A stretch of DNA of 8,600 nt from Halanaerobiaceae bacterium (GTDB taxonomy: Bacteria; Bacillota; Halanaerobiia; Halanaerobiales; Halarsenatibacteraceae): contig PWHA01000282.1 in assembly GCA_003554685.1 (NCBI GenBank), positions 1 through 8,600 of the forward strand, written 5' to 3'. The notes beneath the pieces were generated by a model. That model was not told the DNA's origin, ran no database searches, and saw only the letters and a program-made list of their open reading frames with translations. A program made the position numbers and the translations under genes. Positions within the stretch are counted from its first letter, which is position 1, and the number at the start of each line of letters is the position of its first letter. Positions 1-6,117 of this stretch are shown here, piece by piece.

Positions 1-1153
1 CCTCCGTTATTACAAGATTATCGCGCTGCAGAACTTCATGCTGATTAAAATATCCTAAAATATCCATTATTTCGCTGGTATGATGTCCCTTAATTTTCTT
101 AACTGCCCTGGAAGAGTAACTGACCAGCCCCTTCCCGATTTCCTCACCGTTCGGGTTAATAATGCTTACAAGCTCACCCTTGTTAAAATTACCCTTTACT
201 TCAGTAATTCCCCCGGGAAGCAGGCTCTTATGTCTTTCAACCAGTGCCCGCTCTGCGCCTCTATCCACAATCAGTTCTCCCCGGGGAGTCAAATTAAAAC
301 AGAGCCACTGTTTCCTTTTAGAAAGGGTATCTTCCTCGGGCAAAAAGGTCGTTCCAATATTGTAATTTTCTCCTTCTTCCAGCATCTCAATAATATTAAG
401 TAAAATGTTCTTCTCATAACCCGGGCCAATCACCATGATAATGCCTGATTCCACGGCAATTCGGGCCGCTTCAATTTTAGCCTTCATCCCTCCAACCCCA
501 AATTTGCTGCCTTTAGTTTCTGCCATCCCGGCAAGTTCAGGACCTAATTTCTCAACTTTAGGGATTAGCTGTAAATCTTCCTCTGCCTTATCCGGATTTT
601 TATTGTACAGTCCATTAATGTCAGTTAAATTTATCAATAAATCAGCTTCAACCAGGCCTGCTACCCGGGCAGAAAGATTGTCGTTATCTCCAAATTCAAT
701 TTCTTCGGTCACTATAGTGTCATTTTCATTGATAATGGGAATAACCCCGTAGTCAAGCAGGGTGGTCATTGTATTAAAGGCATTTAGGTAGCGGGTCCGA
801 TTCTCCAGATCACTATCAGTCAAAAGAATCTGCGCTCCCCGCTCACCATACTCTCCTAAAAATTTATTATAAAGTCCAATTAAAAGACCCTGACCAATGG
901 CAGCCAGGGCCTGCTGTTCTTTAACAATTTTGGGGCGCTCTGAAAAGCCAATCTCTCCCATACCTGCTCCAATGGCTCCGGAAGAAACGAGCAATACCTC
1001 CCGTCCCTGATTTTTTATATCCACCAGCTGACGTACCAGCTGATCAATCCGGGTTAAATTAAGCTTACCGCTAACATGAGTCAAAACATTGCTGCCAACT
1101 TTCACAACTATCCTGTTATATCTTTTCTTCTGCTCGCTGCCGGTCTGTTTCAT
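1..1153 (-). CDS. proB: Glutamate 5-kinase, 3' end cut by window edge
   Basis: ProB phosphorylates L-glutamate with ATP to gamma-glutamyl phosphate, the first step of proline synthesis in the cytoplasm. The product starts MKQTGSEQKKRYNRIVVKVG; K18-VGSNVLT is the amino-acid-kinase phosphate loop. Further family motifs follow: VSSGAIGAGMG, the IPIINENDTI segment, the FGDNDNLSARVA nucleotide/substrate segment, and KFGVGGMKAKIEAA. Residues from about 280 onward (PRGELIVDRGAERAL to SYSSRAVKKIKG) form the C-terminal PUA domain. The frame stays open for 384 codons to the window edge and ends in RDNLVITE, close to the usual ProB length, so only a few residues should be missing. The ATG at 1153 has an AGGGTGATC Shine-Dalgarno just upstream. 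proA often follows proB but would lie outside the window. The family call is certain. Confidence 0.97.
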   Translation of the reverse strand, partial: MKQTGSEQKKRYNRIVVKVGSNVLTHVSGKLNLTRIDQLVRQLVDIKNQGREVLLVSSGAIGAGMGEIGFSERPKIVKEQQALAAIGQGLLIGLYNKFLGEYGERGAQILLTDSDLENRTRYLNAFNTMTTLLDYGVIPIINENDTIVTEEIEFGDNDNLSARVAGLVEADLLINLTDINGLYNKNPDKAEEDLQLIPKVEKLGPELAGMAETKGSKFGVGGMKAKIEAARIAVESGIIMVIGPGYEKNILLNIIEMLEEGENYNIGTTFLPEEDTLSKRKQWLCFNLTPRGELIVDRGAERALVERHKSLLPGGITEVKGNFNKGELVSIINPNGEEIGKGLVSYSSRAVKKIKGHHTSEIMDILGYFNQHEVLQRDNLVITE

Positions 1154-1162
1154 CAGGATCAC

Positions 1163-1196
1163 CCTATCAAATTTAGTATATTAGTACTATGATAGG
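1163..1196. repeat. Inverted repeat overlapping the proB promoter, possible operator
   Basis: CCTATCA (1163-1169) is repeated in inverse as TGATAGG (1190-1196), with 20 AT-rich bases between. One arm covers the -10 box and the other sits just ahead of the proB Shine-Dalgarno. It could be a repressor site or a short leader hairpin. No T-box features are visible. The role is inferred from position only. Confidence 0.35.
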
Positions 1197-1217
1197 ATAA
1201 AATCCCGTCAATTACAA
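1182..1217 (-). promoter_or_regulatory. Probable proB promoter
   Basis: On the minus strand there is a TTGTAA -35 box (1217-1212), a 17-base spacer and a TATCAT -10 box (1194-1189). This would start transcription near 1182, about 30 bases before the proB ATG. Spacing is ideal but both boxes are imperfect. The -10 box lies inside one arm of an inverted repeat. Confidence 0.4.
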
Positions 1218-1438
1218 GGGGAATTTTATTTTATCACTGAACATGAGATAATTAAGTGGGCTTAAATTAAGTGAGCTGGAATAATCGGCAACAATTCAAC
1301 TTATTTCTTCAGCCGCTACTAGGGAATTATAATCTGGATTAACCTCACTGATAATTAGTGCTGCCTGCTGTCATGGGAAACCAAAAATCCTCCATACATT
1401 TTATCGTCTAATATATTCTCTATTATTCCTGTCATATC
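1212..1438 (-). pseudogene. Decayed small gene, family not recognised
   Basis: Read on the minus strand, this gap translates into protein-like sequence broken by two lesions. One frame gives DMTGIIENILDDKMYGG followed by FLVSHDSRQ. It then stops, but a second frame continues with AALIISEVNPDYNSLVAAEE. The switch falls in a CAG/GCA-rich slippery stretch near 1360. A TGA at 1298-1296 interrupts, then IVADYSSSLNLSPLN and MFSDKIKFPL run to a TAA at 1214-1212. No Shine-Dalgarno precedes the ATG at 1435. The pattern of a helix, a strand and alternating helices loosely recalls a roadblock/LC7-type fold, but this is a guess. The opposite strand reads less like protein. Confidence 0.4.
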
Positions 1439-1483
1439 AGACAGTATAGTAATTTATTTAACCCGATGATTGACCAACACAAC

Positions 1484-1512
1484 TTTATATATTTACCCTG
1501 CTGTGTTATGAT
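1484..1512 (+). promoter_or_regulatory. Extended -10 promoter for the Rrf2-selenoprotein pair
   Basis: TGTTATGAT (1504-1512) is an extended -10 element (TGn plus TATGAT). A weak TTTATA lies 17 bases upstream at 1484-1489. Transcription would start near 1519, giving a 5' leader of about 47 bases. A TTGACC at 1470-1475 is too far from this -10 to be its partner. Confidence 0.45.
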
Positions 1513-1520
1513 TAATTAAA

Positions 1521-1533
1521 GATATTGAATATC
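1521..1533. promoter_or_regulatory. Perfect 13-base palindrome, possible Rrf2 autoregulatory operator
   Basis: GATATTGAATATC has perfect 6-base arms around a central G. It lies just downstream of the predicted transcription start and upstream of the regulator's own Shine-Dalgarno. Rrf2 proteins commonly bind dyad sites in their own promoters, so autoregulation is a reasonable inference. Confidence 0.4.
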
Positions 1534-1565
1534 CGTAATTTTGTCAACTTTTAAGGAAAGCTTTA

Positions 1566-2009
1566 ATGAAGTTCTCGCAAAAAACGGAGTATTCCTTGCA
1601 TGCCTTGATTTATCTAGCCAAAAAAGAGAAAGCTGTTCTGGTAAATGATATTGCTGAAAGGCTAAAGGTTTCCGAAAGTTATCTGGCTAAAGTACTGCAG
1701 GAGCTTTCCGGAGCTGGATATTTGCAGGGCTTTTTGGGTCCGGGAGGGGACTACAACCTGGCCAGACCCCCCGCAGAAATAACAGCGGCCGAGGTAGTTA
1801 AGCTTTTTGAAAAAGAAAAGACAGTGCTGGAATGTAATCATAAAGAAAGAGGCTGTAATCTTATCCCTGACTGTCTGATACTTACTACCTTTGAGGAATG
1901 GCTTCAAAAAACGCTTGATAATTTAGAGAAGATAACCATTAAAGATTTTATATCTTCAAATTTAAAGCCAGATAAATTTAAAGAAGACTCAAAGCAAAAC
2001 TTTGGCTAG
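1566..2009 (+). CDS. Rrf2-family transcriptional regulator with three cysteines
   Basis: A 147-residue DNA-binding regulator of the Rrf2 family (IscR, NsrR, CymR relatives). It opens with the family signature MKFSQKTEYSLHALIYLA. The winged helix-turn-helix spans about residues 24-66, with VNDIAERLKVSESYLAKVLQ as the helix-turn-helix and GYLQGFLGPGGDYNLARPP as the wing. C90, C97 and C103 (spacing x6, x5) match the cluster-ligand positions of Fe-S-binding members, so it probably senses iron, oxygen or nitric oxide through a cluster. CymR-type members usually lack this trio. AAGGAAAG sits 5-6 bases before the ATG. The selenoprotein gene follows 103 bases downstream on the same strand, making it the likely target or operon partner. 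The C-terminal 20 residues are lysine-rich and probably disordered. The family call is firm; cluster and target are inferred. Confidence 0.93.
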   Translation: MKFSQKTEYSLHALIYLAKKEKAVLVNDIAERLKVSESYLAKVLQELSGAGYLQGFLGPGGDYNLARPPAEITAAEVVKLFEKEKTVLECNHKERGCNLIPDCLILTTFEEWLQKTLDNLEKITIKDFISSNLKPDKFKEDSKQNFG

Positions 2010-2074
2010 AGCAGTATTTCAAGAAAAACATCAAGAAAAAAATTCCGATAAAAGTAAACTCTACTGGTTTAGGC

Positions 2075-2086
2075 GGTAAATTTACC
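2075..2086. promoter_or_regulatory. Perfect 12-base palindrome upstream of the selenoprotein gene
   Basis: GGTAAATTTACC is fully self-complementary and lies 26 bases before the selenoprotein ATG, in the gap after the regulator gene. Direct copies of CTGGTTT flank it at 2064-2070 and 2086-2092. It differs from the palindrome at 1521-1533, so it need not be bound by the same protein. An operator is plausible but unproven. Confidence 0.35.
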
Positions 2087-2112
2087 TGGTTTTTAAGAGG
2101 GAGAGATTTGTT

Positions 2113-2853
2113 ATGAGCAGTGAACTAGAAAAGTTTGTTGATGAATTTCCCTGGATAGAAAACAAAACAACCCCCTGGTCTGACTTTAAATTATCTTTAA
2201 GCCAGAGCAGAATTGCTCTTATCAGTACAGGAGGACTGTACATAGAAGGAGATAAACCCTTTAAAATAAGCGACAGAAAAGATGTGGATGAATCCTATCG
2301 GGAAATTCCCCTGGCCTCTTCAACTGATAATTTAGCTATTGCCCATGAACATTATGAGAAAAGATATGCCAGGCAGGATATAAACACTGTTTTTCCCGTG
2401 GAAAGATTAAAAAAGCTGGTAGAAGAAAATTTCCTGGGTGATTTAGCCAGGATAAACTTCAGTATAACCGGCTTCATCCCGGAACCGGATGGATTATTCC
2501 GGTCAGGCAAAGAAATCGCCCAAAAACTTGCCAGCATGAAGGTTGACGCAGCTTTTATTGTTCCGGTATGACCTATCTGTCAGCAGTCCGGCGGACTGAT
2601 AGCCCGCGAAATTGAAGAATCCGGCATTCCCACTGTAACTCTCAATTTAATCAGAGAAGTAGCAAAATATACCAAACCACCAAGAACTGCTTATGTACCC
2701 TTTCCTCTTGGCAGCCCAGTAGGTGAACCCGGTAATGAAGAAAAACAGCTGGAAGTAATTAAAGCAGCTTTAAAACTTCTTGAATCAGTAGAGGAGCCAG
2801 GTAAGATAGTGGATTTACCTTTTCAGTGGCGAGAAGAACCTATTATGAATTAG
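2113..2853 (+). CDS. PrdB/GrdB-family selenoprotein (orphan), Sec at TGA 2569-2571
   Basis: Reading through the TGA gives 246 residues to a TAG at 2851-2853. Residues 33-43 (RIALISTGGLY), 63-66 (REIP), 77-81 (AHEHY) and 88-96 (QDINTVFPV) follow the order seen in PrdB, the selenocysteine subunit of D-proline reductase. The TGA is codon 153, and VPV-U153-PIC156-QQSGG occupies the place of the UxxC active site of PrdB and GrdB. After it, IEESGIPTVTL, PRTAYVPFPLG and SPVGEPGNEEKQ continue the family alignment with no other lesion. Length matches PrdB (about 240) rather than GrdB (about 430). In those enzymes the selenol attacks the substrate before reduction by a pyruvoyl or selenoprotein A partner. 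No PrdA, GrdE or GrdA gene is visible here, so the substrate is unknown and it may be a free-standing thiol/selenol oxidoreductase. GAGGGAGAG precedes the ATG. A nonsense-mutated Cys gene is the main alternative, made unlikely by the SECIS. Confidence 0.9.
2573..2602 (+). promoter_or_regulatory. Bacterial SECIS element
   Basis: Just after the in-frame TGA (2569-2571), CAGTCC (2584-2589) pairs perfectly with GGACTG (2593-2598) around a GGC loop. CTAT (2573-2576) and ATAG (2599-2602) can close an outer stem, leaving a 7-base bulge. The apical loop begins with G, and it lies 18-20 bases after the stop codon, as expected for SelB recognition. The element is inside the coding sequence, as is normal in bacteria. 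Confidence 0.8.
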
Positions 2854-2983
2854 GATTTCTGATATTTAATATAAAATTTTTATGCTTAAAAGGAGTGTTT
2901 TTTTCATAATCATCATCGTAAATAAAATAACAAAATTTATTAGCAAAAAATCTTTTACAGAACCCCGCTTTAGGACTTAAGTT
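2854..2983. other. Convergent intergenic gap without a convincing terminator
   Basis: This 130-base AT-rich gap lies between the converging selenoprotein and disulfide reductase genes. No GC-rich hairpin with a T-run is visible for either. AAAAGGAGTG at 2888-2897 looks like a plus-strand Shine-Dalgarno, but no start codon or ORF follows at usable distance. Confidence 0.5.
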
Positions 2984-4330
2984 TTATAGCATATGAGGTA
3001 TATCCGCAGCCAAGGTTGGATAGGCGAAGATCATCTGCTTAATTTCACTCACCACCATCTCCTTTCTGATGAAGAGGGAGAACAGGTTGATAGTCTCTTC
3101 GGCGTTGGGACCGATGATATGGGCGCCTAAAACCGTTTCGCTATCTTCATCTATGATAATTTTAAAAGCATATTCCGGCACCTGCAGGCGCCGGGCGTTG
3201 AACCACTCCTTGGCTTCCCTGTAATTGACCTTGTAGTTATAGCCCTCTGCTTCCGCAGCCGCTTCGGTTAAGCCTACTGCAGCCAGGACGGGCAGGGTAA
3301 AGACCACTGTGGGCATGGGGGGATACTCTACCTTTTTCTTTGGGCCCTTAATGATGTTGGCAGCAGCGGTATAACCTTCCAGAACGCTGACCGGGAACAA
3401 TGGAAGGCCAGGAGAAGCAGCTGCATCTCCCGCAGCATAAATCCTGGGATTAGACGTGCTCTGAAGATATTCGTTGACCTCAATACCCTGTTTGTTGTAT
3501 AAGATGTTGGCTTTATCCAGATCCAGATCAAAAATCTTCGGCGGCCGCCCGGCTGAATTAACAACCATTTCCGTCTTAAAAAAGGTAATTTCCCCGTTAG
3601 CATCTCCTTTTACCCGATAACCATCGGACACCTTTTCTATGCCGCAAACCTCAGTCTCCAGGACCAGCTTGATGCCTAAGTCTTCACTTGCTTTAACCAG
3701 GTGGGCAACAATGTCCTGCTCGAGTTTCTCAAGCGGCTCCTGGCTGAGGTTAACAATGGTTACCTCAGCTCCAGCTCTAGCTGCTATCTGAGCGAACTCG
3801 AAGCCGATGTAACCTCCCCCTATAAAGAGTATGGAGTCCGGCATTTCCGGCAGGTTAAGAAAATAAGTGCTGGTCCTGGCATACCTGGCTCCCGGGAAAT
3901 CCAGTTCCCGGGGCTTAGCTCCAGTGGCGATGGCTATCCTGTCAGCTTTAATTTTTTCCTCTCCAACCTGAACGGTATCCTCGGAGAGAAAACGGGCCGC
4001 TTTGTGATACATGGCGATTCCCTTTTCCTCATAGCCAGCTTCGACCCTGGCCGGCACCTCCTCAACAAATTTTTGTTTGAAGGCCATCACCTCGGGCCAG
4101 TTAATCTCCGGTGCTCTATCGATTCCATAACCTGTTAGATGTCTGGCATGATAGAGGACTTCAGCTGGTCCTAACAGTATCTTTTTCGGATCACAACCCC
4201 TCAGGGCACAGGTGCCTCCGTAAGGCCGCTCATCGGTGATCGCAACCTGGAGCCCTTTGTCTGCTGCCTTATGAGCTAGATTCAGTCCTGCCATCCCGGA
4301 GCCAATCACAAATAGATCGTATTTTTTCAT
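2984..4330 (-). CDS. FAD-dependent disulfide oxidoreductase, lacks C-terminal catalytic His
   Basis: A 448-residue member of the glutathione reductase, lipoamide dehydrogenase and mercuric reductase superfamily. FAD binding: GSGMAG (10-15) and IYAAGD (297-302). Redox disulfide: GGTC41ALRGC46DPKK. NAD(P)H binding: GGGYIG (171-176). The dimerisation domain runs from about residue 335. Classical class I enzymes end in an HPTxxE motif supplying the acid-base histidine from the partner subunit. Here the equivalent segment is AYPTLAADIPHML, with Tyr for His and no Glu, so it is probably not a classical lipoamide or glutathione reductase, and its substrate cannot be named. The ATG at 4330 follows a strong AAGGAGGAG. 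The gene is visibly more GC-rich than its flanks, which may indicate acquisition by transfer. It converges on the selenoprotein gene, whose family needs reducing power, but direct cooperation is speculation. Confidence 0.93.
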   Translation of the reverse strand: MKKYDLFVIGSGMAGLNLAHKAADKGLQVAITDERPYGGTCALRGCDPKKILLGPAEVLYHARHLTGYGIDRAPEINWPEVMAFKQKFVEEVPARVEAGYEEKGIAMYHKAARFLSEDTVQVGEEKIKADRIAIATGAKPRELDFPGARYARTSTYFLNLPEMPDSILFIGGGYIGFEFAQIAARAGAEVTIVNLSQEPLEKLEQDIVAHLVKASEDLGIKLVLETEVCGIEKVSDGYRVKGDANGEITFFKTEMVVNSAGRPPKIFDLDLDKANILYNKQGIEVNEYLQSTSNPRIYAAGDAAASPGLPLFPVSVLEGYTAAANIIKGPKKKVEYPPMPTVVFTLPVLAAVGLTEAAAEAEGYNYKVNYREAKEWFNARRLQVPEYAFKIIIDEDSETVLGAHIIGPNAEETINLFSLFIRKEMVVSEIKQMIFAYPTLAADIPHML

Positions 4331-4376
4331 AGTTAATCTCCTCCTTAAAGTTCCATCGCACTAAATCCGCCCCCAT
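4269..4376 (-). CDS. Possible 35-codon upstream ORF overlapping the oxidoreductase start
   Basis: An ATG at 4376, preceded at ideal distance by GGGGAGGG, opens a 35-residue frame beginning MGADLVRWNFKEEINYEKIR and ending in TAA at 4271-4269. It overlaps the start of the oxidoreductase gene in a different frame, so its translation could affect initiation at 4330. The peptide resembles no family I know, and G-rich sequence can mimic a ribosome site by chance. Treat as a possible leader ORF only. Confidence 0.25.
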   Translation of the reverse strand: MGADLVRWNFKEEINYEKIRSICDWLRDGRTESSS

Positions 4377-4453
4377 TAAATCCCTCCCCTGCTGCGGCAA
4401 AGACGGATATTAATCACCTGTTTTTAAGCTTACCACAGTTTTCCTAACTATTC

Positions 4454-4486
4454 AAAAAAAACAGCCGGCCCGAAAAAGGCCAGCTG
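4454..4486 (-). terminator. Rho-independent terminator of the secreted-protein gene
   Basis: In the minus-strand RNA, a 9-pair stem (CAGCTGGCC with GGCCGGCTG, one G-U pair) surrounds a 7-base TTTTTCG loop and is followed directly by eight Us. It lies 44 bases beyond the stop codon at 4530. The disulfide reductase gene starts further downstream on the same strand and therefore probably has its own promoter, between about 4380 and 4450. Confidence 0.88.
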
Positions 4487-4529
4487 CTATCTTGCTTATT
4501 TATCTGGATTTAACTGTTTAGTGAATTGC

Positions 4530-5093
4530 TTATTCTTCAGGATAAGGTTGCATATAGTTTGGCAAGAAATTATAGTCAATACCTGGAGTTACTTCATGAC
4601 CTGCCATCTCTGGATGAGGTCCTCCATCAAGGGTGAAACTGGTCCTGGCATTATGCTTCAACCAAACTACCTTATCGGGATGAAGTTCTCCCGCGTCAAC
4701 AGATACTAGTTCATGATAATGAACATAACCTCTCTCAGCGTATCTTTCAGCTTTCGCTTCCGTCCATCCATCAATGATACCAACGACTGTGTAGAGTAGT
4801 TCTCCATCATCAGCATCTGAAGACCACCAGTTTTCAGCCCCAAATGGGCCCGTATTATAGTGTTTACCATAGATTGCATTTAAGCTTAATATCACCCATT
4901 CATGACCGGGAACATCAAGTACATCTGAGCCCTCTTCAATAGGCGGACCAGCCAGATAGTAGTCTTCGCCGTCAACTTCAAGTACGATCCCCGCCCGGAG
5001 ACCATCATCTATATTCGCCTCAGCCCCATGAGAAACCATAACCAGAGAAAAAACCAGAACTAAACTAATAATAGCAAATTTTTTAAATAACAT
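4530..5093 (-). CDS. Secreted acidic protein of unknown function
   Basis: A 187-residue protein with a clear Sec signal peptide: MLFKK, a hydrophobic stretch to about V20, and a probable cleavage after AEA (residues 24-26). The mature part is acidic and rich in His, Trp, Tyr and Gly. Tight segments look strongly constrained: GKHYNTGPFGAENWWSSDA (76-94), VVGIIDGW (103-110), RGYVHYHELVSV (121-132), HPDKVVWLKH (138-147) and TSFTLDGGPHPE (151-162). The paired HxH and scattered histidines could bind a metal, but no known metal-site family is recognised. There are no cysteines, lipobox or C-terminal anchor, so it should be released. AGAGGTGATG precedes the ATG at 5093. It appears monocistronic, with its own terminator. 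Function unknown. Confidence 0.85.
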   Translation of the reverse strand: MLFKKFAIISLVLVFSLVMVSHGAEANIDDGLRAGIVLEVDGEDYYLAGPPIEEGSDVLDVPGHEWVILSLNAIYGKHYNTGPFGAENWWSSDADDGELLYTVVGIIDGWTEAKAERYAERGYVHYHELVSVDAGELHPDKVVWLKHNARTSFTLDGGPHPEMAGHEVTPGIDYNFLPNYMQPYPEE

Positions 5094-5528
5094 CTCTTCA
5101 TCACCTCTTACATACAGTATACTCCTGAATTAAGCTAACAATATGTAAGCAATCTAACACTTTACTGATTAATATTAATGTTTAGATATATAAAACAACC
5201 AACCCGTGTTGACGAGCCGGCCGCAGGAAGCGAGTGAAAATGACCCGATATTTTGCCCGGAGGCACCTTTCTTTATGGTCAAACATTCAAATTATTTATA
5301 CTTCTTATCTTTAGCAAATAAAAGCAGGATTTATAAATTATATGTTCAATTAAGTATAATAATAGGCAAATAAAATCCAATATGTTTTGCATTTTAGTCC
5401 ATGCTCAAAAAGCCGCCTACATAATTCCCGGGGTGCAGCATTCCCCAGACATGCCCCCTCAGATATGCCTGGTCATTAACACTCTTGCTGTGCCCCGGGA
5501 TTTCCCCATATTCTTTCCTGTATCCGTT
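5094..5528. other. Gap with coding-like tail, palindrome and GC-rich islet
   Basis: No complete gene is seen. From 5528 down to about 5395, the sequence downstream of the CopZ-like stop remains GC-rich and open. It includes an imperfect 14-base tandem repeat on the minus strand (GGCATATCTGAGGG then GGCATGTCTGGGGA). A GC-rich islet at about 5205-5275 lies between AT-rich flanks and carries no convincing ORF. ATTAATATTAAT at 5168-5179 is a perfect AT palindrome upstream of the secreted-protein gene. No strong promoter for that gene could be chosen. Confidence 0.5.
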
Positions 5529-5957
5529 CTATCTCCTCATCCTCCTGTATTTAATGATCTCCTCATCAAATTCCTGATCGCAGCACCTGCCCGCCGGGTT
5601 CTCCCGGGTGCAGTTCTCTCTTTCGGTTTTGCCAGTATAGCTTCTTATCTCGCTGCTGGTATTCCTGCCGCTGGCCACAGCTTCTTTAATATCCTTCCTG
5701 GTGATTCTGGCACAGTAGCAGATGGGAGAATCCTCTCCCGACCCCTCCTTAAACCAGACCGGCACCTTGAGAGCCTGAATTCCGTAGACCCGGACCCCAT
5801 TATAGTAAACCACCGAGCAGCCGGGCTCCCGGCAGAGGTAGAAGCTGTTCTCTCCTGCTCCATCTCTGATGCTGTCCTCCTGCACCAGATTTGCCACCGT
5901 GACATCGCTGACCGATTGGCCTAGCTTATTGCATTCTGGACAAATCATGCTCAGCAT
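5529..5957 (-). CDS. CopZ-type Zn/[2Fe-2S] protein without HMA domain
   Basis: A 142-residue cysteine-rich protein like the N-terminal half of archaeal-type CopZ copper chaperones. C6PEC9 followed by GQSVSDVTVANLV and then YLC42REPGC47SVVYY form the zinc-binding part (about residues 1-70). C80-Y-C82 with C116 and the NPAGRC125C126 motif form the BFD-like [2Fe-2S] part (about 78-130). In full CopZ an HMA domain with CxxC follows and carries Cu(I). Here the frame ends in TAG shortly after residue 130, so copper delivery itself cannot be assumed; a redox or cluster role is possible. AGAGGTGA precedes the ATG at 5957, and M4 is a weaker alternative start. No copper ATPase or regulator is in the window. 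The family call is good; the function is open. Confidence 0.85.
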   Translation of the reverse strand: MLSMICPECNKLGQSVSDVTVANLVQEDSIRDGAGENSFYLCREPGCSVVYYNGVRVYGIQALKVPVWFKEGSGEDSPICYCARITRKDIKEAVASGRNTSSEIRSYTGKTERENCTRENPAGRCCDQEFDEEIIKYRRMRR

Positions 5958-5976
5958 ATTTTCACCTCTTTCTTCA

Positions 5977-6001
5977 AAGTTCGATTAGTTCCCTAATACT
6001 T
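5977..6001 (-). other. Small hairpin in the CopZ-like gene leader
   Basis: In the minus-strand RNA, AAGT-ATTAG pairs with CTAAT-(CGA)-ACTT around a GGAA tetraloop of the GNRA type. It lies about 20 bases upstream of the start codon. It is a modest stem (9 pairs with a 3-base bulge) and may be chance in AT-rich sequence. Confidence 0.25.
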
Positions 6002-6063
6002 GCCTTTAATTTCTGGATAATTTAAGAGTATTCTCATCCCTCTTTGGCTGTTTTTGATGTGCT

Positions 6064-6100
6064 GTTAATAATTATATTATGATTGTTTATTGCCTGTCCA
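6064..6100 (-). promoter_or_regulatory. Promoter of the CopZ-like gene
   Basis: TGGACA (6100-6095) and TATAAT (6076-6071) are separated by 18 bases on the minus strand, an excellent sigma-A match. Transcription would begin near 6064 and leave a leader of about 107 bases before the ATG at 5957. Confidence 0.6.
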
Positions 6101-6117
6101 GTATCTTTCTTTCATAA

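Larger units (their letters stand above)
1154..1565. other. Divergent intergenic region between proB and the Rrf2 gene
   Basis: This 412-base gap holds the proB promoter at its left end, the decayed minus-strand ORF in the middle, and the Rrf2 promoter and palindrome at the right. A 9-base direct repeat, AATTAAGTG, occurs at 1250-1258 and 1265-1273. It lies within the decayed ORF and has no evident function. Confidence 0.6.

Noticed and set aside
80..752. Plus-strand ORFs of 107, 67 and 105 residues
   Set aside because: They lie opposite proB, lack ribosome sites and have unprotein-like composition.
1296..1298. TGA in the decayed ORF as another selenocysteine codon
   Set aside because: The surrounding frame also carries a frameshift, there is no SECIS-like hairpin, and no selenoprotein motif is present.
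2113..2571. A 152-residue protein ending at the TGA
   Set aside because: Family motifs continue in frame past the TGA to 2853, and a SECIS hairpin follows; the TGA is read as selenocysteine.
5529..5531. TAG of the CopZ-like gene read as pyrrolysine
   Set aside because: Two other genes here also end in TAG, there is no sign of pyrrolysine genes, and the extended peptide matches no known domain.
5382..5924. Plus-strand ORF of 180 residues
   Set aside because: It is the antisense of the CopZ-like gene, whose cysteine motifs, ribosome site and promoter make the minus strand the real one.
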